Assembly: GCA_963678705.1 (NCBI GenBank)
Contig: CAVMBN010000222.1
Span: 310,001-374,000, forward strand
DNA length: 64,000 bases
From: Panorpa germanica
Taxonomy: Eukaryota > Arthropoda > Insecta > Mecoptera > Panorpidae
Reading direction: 5' to 3'
The notes under the pieces were generated by a model that saw only the letters and a program-made list of their open reading frames with translations, made no database searches and was not told the origin of the DNA. The position numbers and the translations under genes are program-made. Positions 11,401-24,880 of this stretch are shown here, piece after piece (the stretch's first letter is position 1; each line of letters opens with the position of its first letter).

Positions 11401-14400
11401 AAGAATATAAGAATATAAGAATATAAGAATATAAGAATATAAGAATATAAGAATATAAGAATATAAGAATATAAGAATATAAGAATATAAGAATATAAGA
11501 ATATAAGAATATAAGAATATAAGAATATAAGAATATAAGAATATAAGAATATAAGAATATAAGAATATAAGAATATAAGAATATAAGAATATAAGAATAT
11601 AAGAATATAAGAATATAAGAATATAAGAATATAAGAATATAAGAATATAAGAATATAAGAATATAAGAATATAAGAATATAAGAATATAAGAATATAAGA
11701 ATATAAGAATATAAGAATATAAGAATATAAGAATATAAGAATATAAGAATATAAGAATATAAGAATATAAGAATATAAGAATATAAGAATATAAGAATAT
11801 AAGAATATAAGAATATAAGAATATAAGAATATAAGAATATAAGAATATAAGAATATAAGAATATAAGAATATAAGAATATAAGAATATAAGAATATAAGA
11901 ATATAAGAATATAAGAATATAAGAATATAAGAATATAAGAATATAAGAATATAAGAATATAAGAATATAAGAATATAAGAATATAAGAATATAAGAATAT
12001 AAGAATATAAGAATATAAGAATATAAGAATATAAGAATATAAGAATATAAGAATATAAGAATATAAGAATATAAGAATATAAGAATATAAGAATATAAGA
12101 ATATAAGAATATAAGAATATAAGAATATAAGAATATAAGAATATAAGAATATAAGAATATAAGAATATAAGAATATAAGAATATAAGAATATAAGAATAT
12201 AAGAATATAAGAATATAAGAATATAAGAATATAAGAATATAAGAATATAAGAATATAAGAATATAAGAATATAAGAATATAAGAATATAAGAATATAAGA
12301 ATATAAGAATATAAGAATATAAGAATATAAGAATATAAGAATATAAGAATATAAGAATATAAGAATATAAGAATATAAGAATATAAGAATATAAGAATAT
12401 AAGAATATAAGAATATAAGAATATAAGAATATAAGAATATAAGAATATAAGAATATAAGAATATAAGAATATAAGAATATAAGAATATAAGAATATAAGA
12501 ATATAAGAATATAAGAATATAAGAATATAAGAATATAAGAATATAAGAATATAAGAATATAAGAATATAAGAATATAAGAATATAAGAATATAAGAATAT
12601 AAGAATATAAGAATATAAGAATATAAGAATATAAGAATATAAGAATATAAGAATATAAGAATATAAGAATATAAGAATATAAGAATATAAGAATATAAGA
12701 ATATAAGAATATAAGAATATAAGAATATAAGAATATAAGAATATAAGAATATAAGAATATAAGAATATAAGAATATAAGAATATAAGAATATAAGAATAT
12801 AAGAATATAAGAATATAAGAATATAAGAATATAAGAATATAAGAATATAAGAATATAAGAATATAAGAATATAAGAATATAAGAATATAAGAATATAAGA
12901 ATATAAGAATATAAGAATATAAGAATATAAGAATATAAGAATATAAGAATATAAGAATATAAGAATATAAGAATATAAGAATATAAGAATATAAGAATAT
13001 AAGAATATAAGAATATAAGAATATAAGAATATAAGAATATAAGAATATAAGAATATAAGAATATAAGAATATAAGAATATAAGAATATAAGAATATAAGA
13101 ATATAAGAATATAAGAATATAAGAATATAAGAATATAAGAATATAAGAATATAAGAATATAAGAATATAAGAATATAAGAATATAAGAATATAAGAATAT
13201 AAGAATATAAGAATATAAGAATATAAGAATATAAGAATATAAGAATATAAGAATATAAGAATATAAGAATATAAGAATATAAGAATATAAGAATATAAGA
13301 ATATAAGAATATAAGAATATAAGAATATAAGAATATAAGAATATAAGAATATAAGAATATAAGAATATAAGAATATAAGAATATAAGAATATAAGAATAT
13401 AAGAATATAAGAATATAAGAATATAAGAATATAAGAATATAAGAATATAAGAATATAAGAATATAAGAATATAAGAATATAAGAATATAAGAATATAAGA
13501 ATATAAGAATATAAGAATATAAGAATATAAGAATATAAGAATATAAGAATATAAGAATATAAGAATATAAGAATATAAGAATATAAGAATATAAGAATAT
13601 AAGAATATAAGAATATAAGAATATAAGAATATAAGAATATAAGAATATAAGAATATAAGAATATAAGAATATAAGAATATAAGAATATAAGAATATAAGA
13701 ATATAAGAATATAAGAATATAAGAATATAAGAATATAAGAATATAAGAATATAAGAATATAAGAATATAAGAATATAAGAATATAAGAATATAAGAATAT
13801 AAGAATATAAGAATATAAGAATATAAGAATATAAGAATATAAGAATATAAGAATATAAGAATATAAGAATATAAGAATATAAGAATATAAGAATATAAGA
13901 ATATAAGAATATAAGAATATAAGAATATAAGAATATAAGAATATAAGAATATAAGAATATAAGAATATAAGAATATAAGAATATAAGAATATAAGAATAT
14001 AAGAATATAAGAATATAAGAATATAAGAATATAAGAATATAAGAATATAAGAATATAAGAATATAAGAATATAAGAATATAAGAATATAAGAATATAAGA
14101 ATATAAGAATATAAGAATATAAGAATATAAGAATATAAGAATATAAGAATATAAGAATATAAGAATATAAGAATATAAGAATATAAGAATATAAGAATAT
14201 AAGAATATAAGAATATAAGAATATAAGAATATAAGAATATAAGAATATAAGAATATAAGAATATAAGAATATAAGAATATAAGAATATAAGAATATAAGA
14301 ATATAAGAATATAAGAATATAAGAATATAAGAATATAAGAATATAAGAATATAAGAATATAAGAATATAAGAATATAAGAATATAAGAATATAAGAATAT

Positions 14401-15847
14401 AAGAATATAAGAATATAAGAATATAAGAATATAAGAATATAAGAATATAAGAATATAAGAATATAAGAATATAAGAATATAAGAATATAAGAATATAAGA
14501 ATATAAGAATATAAGAATATAAGAATATAAGAATATAAGAATATAAGAATATAAGAATATAAGAATATAAGAATATAAGAATATAAGAATATAAGAATAT
14601 AAGAATATAAGAATATAAGAATATAAGAATATAAGAATATAAGAATATAAGAATATAAGAATATAAGAATATAAGAATATAAGAATATAAGAATATAAGA
14701 ATATAAGAATATAAGAATATAAGAATATAAGAATATAAGAATATAAGAATATAAGAATATAAGAATATAAGAATATAAGAATATAAGAATATAAGAATAT
14801 AAGAATATAAGAATATAAGAATATAAGAATATAAGAATATAAGAATATAAGAATATAAGAATATAAGAATATAAGAATATAAGAATATAAGAATATAAGA
14901 ATATAAGAATATAAGAATATAAGAATATAAGAATATAAGAATATAAGAATATAAGAATATAAGAATATAAGAATATAAGAATATAAGAATATAAGAATAT
15001 AAGAATATAAGAATATAAGAATATAAGAATATAAGAATATAAGAATATAAGAATATAAGAATATAAGAATATAAGAATATAAGAATATAAGAATATAAGA
15101 ATATAAGAATATAAGAATATAAGAATATAAGAATATAAGAATATAAGAATATAAGAATATAAGAATATAAGAATATAAGAATATAAGAATATAAGAATAT
15201 AAGAATATAAGAATATAAGAATATAAGAATATAAGAATATAAGAATATAAGAATATAAGAATATAAGAATATAAGAATATAAGAATATAAGAATATAAGA
15301 ATATAAGAATATAAGAATATAAGAATATAAGAATATAAGAATATAAGAATATAAGAATATAAGAATATAAGAATATAAGAATATAAGAATATAAGAATAT
15401 AAGAATATAAGAATATAAGAATATAAGAATATAAGAATATAAGAATATAAGAATATAAGAATATAAGAATATAAGAATATAAGAATATAAGAATATAAGA
15501 ATATAAGAATATAAGAATATAAGAATATAAGAATATAAGAATATAAGAATATAAGAATATAAGAATATAAGAATATAAGAATATAAGAATATAAGAATAT
15601 AAGAATATAAGAATATAAGAATATAAGAATATAAGAATATAAGAATATAAGAATATAAGAATATAAGAATATAAGAATATAAGAATATAAGAATATAAGA
15701 ATATAAGAATATAAGAATATAAGAATATAAGAATATAAGAATATAAGAATATAAGAATATAAGAATATAAGAATATATGAATATAAATATACACCTGGGA
15801 CATTATAATATAGGATAACCATTCAGTTGGAACATTATAATATAGGA
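8487..15847 (-). mobile_element. Composite B+A Helitron-like element swollen by a satellite array
   Basis: The A module is 8487-9174 (terminal CTAG 8487-8490). The B module runs from 9175 with its inner terminus mutated to CTTG. B continues normally to the ACCAAACATATAAACATATAA segment at 9911-9930, where the 8-bp array begins. Beyond the array are two 5' termini on the minus strand. One is TCCTATATTATAATGTCCC starting at 15815, preceded by a host-like A. The other is a 32-bp stub of TCCTATATTATAATGTTCC starting at 15847. Without the array the unit would be about 1.5 kb. Confidence 0.6.
9929..15776. repeat. Perfect 8-bp tandem repeat (AAGAATAT) of about 731 copies
   Basis: The plus strand reads AAGAATAT without interruption for about 5,848 bp, which is 731 units. 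I saw no variant unit until the edge (GAATATATGA at 15771). On the minus strand the unit is TTATATTC-like. Because 8 and 3 share no factor, all three minus frames stay open and encode the same 8-residue cycle LYSYILIF, so the two 2,000-residue open frames here are artefacts. Shorter versions sit at the same 5' location in sister elements (6970-7010, 8470-8482, 22800-22812, 41470-41545, 43140-43160). Confidence 0.97.
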
Positions 15848-18424
15848 CTAGCGCTTCGCCCCGTCGCAGTGCGACGTGTATATAATATTTGTGAATAAAT
15901 AAAAGTTATTTGCTAAATTGAAAATAATGCAAAAAAAATTATTTTTAAGTAATTCTCGCTAAAATATATAATTTTTATTTTTTTCTTATGTTGTTATAAT
16001 TCTTTCATTTACAGTAATAAAGCACTGTTTTGACCAGTCTCCAGGGCCCCCGCCCATAATCCCCAATTATCACTTCTTGGCTCCATGCTCTCTTACGTTT
16101 CTAAACTTTTAATTTGATTTCTCTAAGCTTCCGCTATGGATCGCCTCCTTCCTTCAGCACTCTGTATCGCTTTTTCCCTGAGCATCGTCAGTCCTCAGAG
16201 TACTTCCACAGTGCCCCCGCTTTAGCGCTATAATTAAATAATCCTTCGCTTCCCCCTTCCAGCGAAAAATTATCATTTACATAAATGAAGCACAGTATTA
16301 AACAATGTCCACTGCCCCGCCCCCAAAACACCAATCATCACCTCTTAGCTCTATGCTCTGTATAGTTCTCGAACTTTCAATTGTATTCTTCTGCATCTCT
16401 ACACCAATAAAGCCCACTTGCAACACCACAGCCCACCTGAGAATCATCGCTCATTAAGGCACTTTCCTATCGCCCCCGTTTTCGCGCAATATTTAAATAA
16501 TCCTGCGCTTCCACCCCCTGCGTACTAATCTCTTAACAATTAGTTTTCAAAATTAATACTTTACTGGCAACCTGCATACTAAATTTCATCCGTAGATTTC
16601 GATTATTTATTTATTCGATAAGATAAATGTAAACCTACCAATTACAGCAATTCATTTATGTTTTTAAGGCGGTTCGCTCCTAATAATCTCATCTCTAGCC
16701 CTTATCTTTCCCGTTATTGCACTTTCAATTTAATTCCCATGCACCGCCGCTTACACTTTTAGCACCAAAGCACATAATCTACAACACTGTTGCCTCCCAG
16801 AGCCATTATAATCTATCGTCACTACTTCTAACACCATCGTTACCTACTGAACCCTAGCGCCACTCTCACCCCCAATCATGCACTACCAATACGATATTAC
16901 AGCAATTCATTTACATAATTAAAACAGCAGTGCATTCTTATGTTCCAATTTTCGTATTTATATTTACGATATAATATTAGTCTCCGCATTAATTCTAGCT
17001 CCTGAAATAAAATTGACAAATCTACGGCATAGCAATCTATTTTGCTCGTAGCAACTCTCTCTACCTTTATCTACCCCTACTTTTAAAAATGATCGGAATT
17101 TCAAAATTGAGTTTTTTGGCAAAGCTTTTTCCCGCCCCTACTTCCTTAATTTTACGCCGCTACTAAGGTTAAATTTATTTTTGCAAATATGCACATGCAT
17201 AGTTTCTGCTTTTTTTATTTTTTGATATTTGAGGCTGTTAACTATTACCGCCCTATACCTCTCACTCCTGTTCGATTTCAAAGCACAACAAACGCACAAA
17301 AATCAATCCAATTCTACTACTGAATGTAATTTAAATATCTGACTTATAGAGAACTATTTAGATTCTATTTAATATTCTACATTCAAAATATCATCGTTGT
17401 ACCTCTATATTGTTCTTATACTCGGTTTATCACCCCCCTCACTCTATTGTTGCACTTAGGAAGATGTAGTTTTTTTATATTTCCGTATTAAATATGTCAA
17501 TTTATATCTGCATACTAAATTTTAGTTTTTTATTTATATTTTAGCATTAGTACCCCCCACAAACCTCTGCTACTGAACAAGTTTGTTAAATTATAGCACA
17601 GGGATCTATTTTATTTGTATCTAAGAACATATTTTTTAAGCTATAGCCCTCTATCTCTATATATTTCATATTTATGGTTTTTGGCCCCCAGCGCCCGCCG
17701 CCTCTGGAAAGTTACAGTTTTCTATAGTTTGTCTTTAATGACACTCTATATAAGGCCCACGTTCCAAATATCAACGTTCCAGCTCTGTTGCGACATTGCC
17801 CCCAAAAAATCACGCCGCTACTGAATTATAATTTTGGTAATCCAATTATTAGAAAACATGCGCAATTTGTGTCTCAATACATACCTTAAGTTTTAATACT
17901 ATTTTATCAATATTTCTGGCTTTTACTGTCTTAACTCCCGCCGCCACTGGAAATTTAAGCCGTTTAATTTTTCTTCTTCAATTACCGTCTACAGCGAGGC
18001 TACATATTAAATTTAAACGTCCCAACTCTTTTCTAACATTGCCCCCAGAAATTCGCGCCGCTACTGAACTCAAATTTCAAATTTCCAACTATTGGAAAAT
18101 GTGCACAATTATAATCTCAATACACACTAAATTTCAGTTATCTATCTTTTCTAGTTCGTCAGATATTTGCAAAGGTATTTTTTCGAATTTTCCAGTTTTT
18201 CCCGAATAATTTCTTCCAGGGAAATTCAGGGAAAAATTCAGGGACGTAGAAAGTCTTAGAAATTTGTCCTTTATATAATATCAAAATTTAAAAAAACGTT
18301 GTAGTCGCCGTTTAGAAGATACTATATACGATTTTGTTACCGGATATATATATATATATAAATATCTATAAGTTCTTATGGGTTTTCCATGTTAAATTGG
18401 AACATTACGAACATTATAATAATA
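15848..18424 (-). mobile_element. Type-C Helitron-like element, full-length, about 2.58 kb
   Basis: The 3' end on the minus strand is a hairpin with GTCGC-type arms, then GGGGCGAAGCGCTAG (CTAG 15848-15851). The 5' end at 18424 reads TATTATTATAATGTTCGTAATG, followed by TTCCAATTTAACATGG and a short (TA)n near 18350. The element abuts its neighbours on both sides. The interior is non-coding and contains several GGGGGCAATGT...GTAGCGGCG words at roughly 240-bp spacing. I take it as the reference form of type C. Confidence 0.65.
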
Positions 18425-21400
18425 CTAGCGCTTCGCCCCGTCGCAAAGCGACGTGTGTATAATATTTGTGCTTAAATAAAAGTGATTTACTAAATTTACC
18501 TTAATGCAAAATATTATTTTTGAGTAATTTTCACTAACATATATCTTTTTTAAATTTATGTTCCTTTATTTTGTTCTAAAATTATAAATTTCCGTAATTA
18601 AGCATTGTATTGAACAATGTCCAGTTCCCCGCCCTTAAACACCTATCATCACCTCTTGGCTTCATGCTCTGTATCGTTCCCGCACTTTGGAATTTATTCC
18701 TCTGCACATCTGCCACAGAGTACTACGACACATGCTGAGCAGCTATCGCTCCTTCCCTTAGCATCGTCACTCCTTAGAGCACTTTCCCAGCGCCCATGCT
18801 TTCTAATGCGCTTCTTATTAGCTGCTCCCATTTCCCCAAATTCGCGCCGCTACTGATGGTAATTTTTTTTCGCAAATATTTGGGGCTATTGACTATCTCC
18901 CCCTTCTCCCGCCAGACTTAGCAGCACTACAAACGCACCAAATAAATATCCAATTCTACTACGGGATGTAATTTGAATATCTAACATATAGAGCACTTTT
19001 TGCTAAACTATATGCTTTTTAAAATTTATCTTTGCGTCTAAAATTTATCTTAATCTCTTCAGAAATTTATTTTCAAAATTAATACTTTACTGCTATCCTA
19101 CATACTAAATTTCAACCTTATATGCACATTATTTTTAAGAAGTAAATTAAAAATAAATATATGTAAATGCTTGTTAAATTATATTTTTACCTATTTCACT
19201 CAAAACCTACCAATTACATCAATTATATTCTGTAATGAACAATGCCAAGCGCCACACTCCTAATTGCTCCTTAGCAGTCTAGCCCTTGTCGTTCCCATTC
19301 TGGCACTTTTCATTTAATCATACTGCACCGTCGATCTCCCCTATCTCATATAGGCGCTATCCTCTGTTACCCTTACTTCGAGCATCTCGGCCTATTAGGA
19401 TATTGACCCCGTCGCCCTCCCTCCCGCCACTATAATGCACTATTACTTCGATAGACTGAAATTTATTCAAATAATTAGTACTGCACTGTAAACTTACATA
19501 CTAAATTTCGTATATATATCTAAAATATAATATTAGTCTTCTCATTTACCCCCGCCGTTAAAGTAGAATTTTTAAATTTTATTCAGAGTGATCTACTTTG
19601 CTCGTACTCAATACTTTCTCTAGCTATTTTAAATAAATGAAAATAAATAAAATAAAAAACCCCACAAATAGAATTTAATAATTGTAGGTGTTGCAAATCA
19701 TAAACCCCCGCAACTTTGCACCGCTACTGATATATGTATAATCAGAGTCTTAATTATTAGTTTTAATTTTATTTTTTCTTCATTTGGGACTATTAACTAT
19801 CCCTTTCCCCCATCTTTTGCCATCCGAATCCGTTGTGTTCTGGCTTTTACCGTCTGAACTCTCGCTGCCACTGAAAATTTGGAATTTTTAATATTCATTC
19901 CTTAATCACAGTCTACAGCGAACCTACATACTAAATTTCAACGTTAGAACTTTGTATTAACATAACCCCCAAAAAATCACTCCGCTACTGAATAAAACAT
20001 GTGGTGTTACAATTATTGGCAAGTTAAAATTGTCTTTATTCTAAATTTCTAGATTTTAAGATCTCAACTCCCGCCGCCACAGAAAATTTAGGGTTTCCTT
20101 TTTTTTATAAGTTATGTCTACAGAAAGCTTACCTGCCAAATTTAAATATTCTAACCCTATTCTTACATTGCCCCAGAAATTCGCGTCGCTAATGAATTAT
20201 AAATTTGGTGTTCTAATTATTGGCGATAATGCACGATTAGTAAATCTATACATGTCCCAAGTTAACATTTCCTTTATTAAATATTATTAGATTTTAGGAT
20301 TTCAACTCATACCGCCACTGAAAATTTGAAGTTTTCAATTTTTTTCCCTTAATTAGGATTACTGCACTTCCACCACCCTGTGTACCAATCTCTAAACAAT
20401 TAATTTGCCAAATATATTCTTTACTGTTAATCGCTCTGCACCGCCACCCACACTTTAAGAACAACGACTCATCTCTTGCAGAGCAGCTACCTTTTACCGC
20501 CACTACTTTAAGCGTCACCCCGACTTAGCGTACTGACCCCCAACGCCTCCACCCCTCTCGCTGAAGCACTTTCAAATCGATACTACAGCCATTCATATAC
20601 ATAATTAGTGCTGCACTTTAAACCTACATTCTATTTTTCCTATTTTACAATATAATATTAGTCTTCCCATTTACCCTCGCTACTGAAGTAAAATTGTCAA
20701 ATTTTAGTCATATAAATTTATTTTGTTCGTACCAAATATTCTCACTACCTATTATATATGACCGTTTATAGAGACTCTCTACATACTAAATTTCAAAATT
20801 GAGCCCTATTGCAAACCTATTCTTGCCATCACTTGCCCCCAAATTCGCGCCGCTACTGAGGTTAATTTTTCTTCGTAATTATGGCAAATATGCACATACA
20901 TATATAGTTTTCAAGTCCTTTACTCTTATTCCTCTCGCCCGATTTCGTAGCACTTTGCCTACAAACTCACCAAATATCAATCTAAATCTGCTACTGTATA
21001 AAATTTGAATATCTAAAATTGATTATCTATTTAATATTCTACATGCAAAATATCATTGTTGAACCCCTACATTGGTATTATACTCGGCTTATCACCCCCT
21101 GCTCTAATGGTACACATAAGAAAATGTAGTTTTTTTATATTTTCGTTATTAATACATATCTGCATACTAAATTTCAGATTTGTATTTATATTTTAGCATT
21201 AGAACCCCCCACAAACCTCCGCTACTGAACAAGTTTGTTAAATTTTACCACAGGGATCTATTTTATTTTTTATAAACTATAGCCTTTCATCTCTATATAT
21301 TTCATATTTCTGGTTTTTGGCCCACAGTGCCCGCCGCCTCTGGAAAGTTGCAGTTTTCTATAGTTTGTCTTTAATGACACTCTATATAAGGCCCACGTTG

Positions 21401-22050
21401 CAAATATCAACGTTCTAGCTCTGTTGCAACATTGTCCCCAAAAAATCACGCCGCTACTGAATTAAAATTTTGGTAATCCAATTATTAGCAAACATGCGCA
21501 ATTAGTGTCTCAATACATACCCTAAGTTTAATACTACTTTTTCAATATTTCTGGCTTTTACTGTCTCAACTCCCGCCGCCACTTAAAATTTAGGGCGTTA
21601 TATTTTTTTTCTTTAATTACCGTCTACAGCGAGCTTACATATTAAATTTGAACGTCCTAACTCTTTTCTAACATTGCCCCCAGAGATTCGCGCCGCTACT
21701 GAACTCAAATTTCAAATTTCCAACTATTGGAAAATGTGCACAATTATGATCTCAATACACACACCAAATTTCAGTTTTCTATCTTTTCTAGTTCGTCAGA
21801 TATTTGCAAAAGTATTTTTTCGAATTTTCCAGTTTTTCCAGAATAATTTTTACCAGGGAAATTCAGGGACGTGGAAAGTCTTAGAAATTCGTCCTTTACA
21901 CAATACCAAAATTTAAAAGACAGTGTAGGCGCCGTTTAGAAGATACCATACACGATTTTGTTACCGGATATATATATATATATATAAATATCTTTAAGTT
22001 CTTATGAGTTTTCCATGTTAAATTGGAACATTACGAACATAATAATAGTA
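18425..22050 (-). mobile_element. Type-C Helitron-like element, enlarged (about 3.6 kb)
   Basis: The 3' CTAG is at 18425-18428. The 5' end at about 22050 reads TACTATTATTATGTTCGTAATG on the minus strand. It is about 1 kb longer than the neighbour. The extra length looks like a diverged internal duplication: the segment with CGCCGCTACTGA and GTAATTT at about 18845-18990 recurs at about 20845-21020. Additional CCGCCGCCACTG or CCGCTACTG words occur between 19700 and 20500. The last 0.9 kb (21150-22050) matches the standard element closely. Non-coding. Confidence 0.6.
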
Positions 22051-23676
22051 CTAGCTTTTACCCCCGTCGCAAGCGACGTCTGTTTTTAGTGTGTGGCTTG
22101 AATTTCATGTCAAAATGGTAATTCCATCTTTGAATTAAAATAATAAATAAACTCGTCCTATATTAATTTTACATGTAATAACAATTAATTTTTCATACAA
22201 ACTGACTAAGCAAATATATTTTTTTTATCAAAATAAAAAATATTTTCAATTTATGCGGTATTTGACCAACTTTTTTTCAAAATTTAGGATTTTTTTTTTC
22301 GATTCGTAAATAAGTTACCAAGGTTAGACTATATACAAAATTTCAACTTTCTAGCACAATTTTTACTCTCGGGAATTACTGCCCCCCGTGCCCCCAAATA
22401 AAATTTTGCAATTTTTAATTTTTCTTTTATTGATAATATACCTTATTATTATAGAATCCAGAATATGAACTTTCTCCAAAGTTTTCTACCGGGCCCCCAA
22501 ATTTCTTCAACCCCCTCTTTTTCAATTTTTGAATTTCTAATTTTTGAGAAATGTCAGCATAAAATACTTTAATACACATGCAAAATTTCAACTTTCTATC
22601 TTTTACGAATTAAAAGTAATACAGCAAAAAAACGCTCACTTTTTTTCCAGGTTTTCCAAAATTACGGGTTTTCAGGAAATTCAGGGAAGAATCTGGGGAC
22701 GCCAAAAGTCTTAGAATTTTTTTCTCTACGGAACAGGCTATTTTCAAAAACATTGACGAAGCCGTTTTCGCGCTGCCATACAAAATTTACTACCAAACAT
22801 ATAAGAATATAAGATCTCTAGAGTTTACCCCCGTCGCAATGCGACGTCCTTTTGTCGTGTATGATTTGAATCCAATAAAATAATTCGTAATTACATTTCA
22901 TATTTAATTTTATTTTTAAATTGAAATAATAAATAAACTCGCCACACATATAAATTGATTAAAAAATATATTTTTTTTTATCAAAATAAAAAATATTTTC
23001 ACTTTATGCGTTATTTGACCAACTTTTTTTCAAAATTTGGGATTTTTTTTCTCGATTGGTAAATAAGTTACCAAAGTTAGCCTACATACAAAATTTCAAT
23101 TTTCTAGCACAATTTTTACTCTCGGCAAATATTTCCCCCGTGCCCCCCAATAAAATTTTGAAATTTTGAATTTTTTTTTATTGAAAATATACTTAATTAT
23201 TCTAGAATCCAGAATATGAACTTTCTCCAAAGTTTCCTAATGGGCCCCCGAATTTCTTCAACCCCCCCTTTTTCAATTTTTGAATTTCTAATTTTTGAGA
23301 AATGTCAGGTTAAGGTATTCACTTTAATACACATGCAAAATTTTAACTTTCTATCTTTTACAAATTAAAAGCAATACAGCAAAAAAGATATCATTTTTTT
23401 TCCAGATTTTCCAAAATTACGGTTTTCTAGGAAATTCAGGGAAAAATCCGGGGACGCCAAAAGTCTTAGAATTTTTTTCTCTACGAAATAGGAAATTTTC
23501 AAAAACATTGATAGAGCCGTTTTCGCGCTGCCATACAAAATTCAGTACCAAACATATAAGAACATAAGATCATAAGATCATAAGAATATAAACAAACAGT
23601 TGGAACATTATAATGTAGGAAGATAGGATAAGATCATAAGAATATAAATATACACCTGGGACATTATAATATAGGA
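22051..23676 (-). mobile_element. Composite B+A Helitron-like element with intact outer 5' end
   Basis: The A-type module is 22051-22817 (terminal CTAG 22051-22054). The B-type module is 22818-23676 (inner CTAG 22818-22821). Here the A module keeps its 5' stretch up to ACCAAACATATAAGAATATAAG. The outer 5' terminus on the minus strand is TCCTATATTATAATGTCCC starting at 23676, preceded by A (complement of T23677). That fits Helitron insertion between A and T and marks the right edge of the minus-strand block. Inner 5' relics (AACAGTTGGAACATTATAATG) lie near 23595. Confidence 0.6.
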
Positions 23677-24194
23677 TATAGGAAATAATTTTATATTTTT
23701 TAAATCATAAATTCACATCAACGAAACAATTTCGTGAATATAAAATCAATCTTGCTTCAATCATCAAACTCAAAGTTTGCAAAATTCTTTGAATTGTAAC
23801 ACTTCCAGAAATGATGATGACCAGAATTCGCAAATGGTTCGATTTTTTATTGATAAGCTTTATACATGTCAGATAGATTGCGAAAGAATGTTTAATAAAA
23901 TAGAAAATGTATAAGTGATTAAAATGTATTATTTGTATAAAGAATGAGTTATATTTTACACTACACACAAAATTCTTTATTACTTTAGTACTGTAACAGT
24001 ATCTGTCAAACGTGTTAAAGCAAGTGTTCTTTATATTTTGTAATCTATTATTACGCAAAGTATATTGTGCTGTTATGATTGTTAGTGATCTGATTATAAA
24101 TAGAATTGTATATAGTATTCAGTTGTTTGGAGACGTTAAGAAATGCTTAACGTGCAGATGCTTCTATAAATACCGCCTCAAATTAATTAACAAA
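23677..24194. other. AT-rich segment, probably the left LTR region of a Copia remnant
   Basis: No protein-like frame stands out; an open minus frame at 23705-24058 has no motif. Because a Copia-type primer-binding sequence follows at 24195, part of this stretch should be the 5' LTR. I cannot place the LTR start and found no matching 3' LTR. Confidence 0.3.
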
Positions 24195-24210
24195 GGGTTA
24201 TGGACCCAGC
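24195..24210 (+). promoter_or_regulatory. Copia-type primer-binding site (initiator tRNA-Met fragment)
   Basis: The bases GGGTTATGGACCCAGC closely resemble the Copia primer site, which pairs with an internal part of initiator tRNA-Met (from memory GGTTATGGGCCCAG). The position, about 150 bases before a Copia-type gag relic on the same strand, supports the reading. Confidence 0.55.
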
Positions 24211-24351
24211 TTCTCAAAAAGAATAGTGATATTTGAAATGTGATACAAATATCGATAAGGCAAAAATTTAAAACAACTTTAAAAGATATTTTTTGAATAT
24301 AGTTGGATCGATTAAAGTGATGTGTAAACTCATATTACAAAATTAAGAAGT

Positions 24352-24880
24352 TTGTGCATTGAGTTAAATAATAGTCGAAAGATAAAAGGACAAAACAAAT
24401 TAGCAGAGTTAGTGTTGGTTTGTAAAGTAATAAATGCATTACTAAATTATTATAATACATTTCAGTCTAGTTGGATGTTGTTGAGTAAAAATGAGGAAAG
24501 GAAGTTAGACGCAACAACTATACAGTTGTGTATGTTCGAAAGAACCTTCATAAAAACTGAAATAAGGCATTAAGTATAATACGAAGCACTGATAGTATCA
24601 AGAACAAATGTTAGTTATATAAGAAATAATATAAACCTAAGCAAGATGTGTCCTACTACTGCAAAGGTAAAGGTCACTGGAGAAGAAATTGCATTAAATG
24701 AATATCTGATGGAAGACCAATCAATTGCGAATAAACATAAATGCAATTGGATCTAATGCATTAGCAAACGTGTCATCTTTATCAATATCAGAGGAAGTAC
24801 ATACAGCAGAGACCAACTAAACGTCATTTTGGATGAATAACTTGACCACAAGAAATATAATAAAAAGTCCATTATATTAT
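24352..24880 (+). pseudogene. Copia-type gag and protease-start relic
   Basis: The frame at 24352-24573 contains VCKVINALLNYYNTF and ERKLDATTIQLCMFE. This resembles the Copia Gag core, where a short LPxxYxxFxxSW motif is followed by LEELTxRL. At about 24648-24700 a zinc knuckle survives as YYCKGKGHWRRNC with its first Cys changed to Ser. At about 24832-24862 a frame reads WMNNLTTRNI, which aligns to the protease start (W..DNGTTKHI in the relative at 44750 on the minus strand) with the catalytic Asp lost. Stops and frameshifts separate all parts. The sequence normally following continues at 27890. Confidence 0.6.

Noticed and set aside
9663..15822. Two overlapping minus-strand frames of about 2,000 residues repeating LYSYILIF
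   Set aside because: Direct consequence of the 8-bp repeat, which has no stop in any minus frame; the ends are non-coding Helitron-like sequence.
23705..24236. Open frames on both strands
   Set aside because: No recognisable domain; more likely Copia LTR and flanking sequence.
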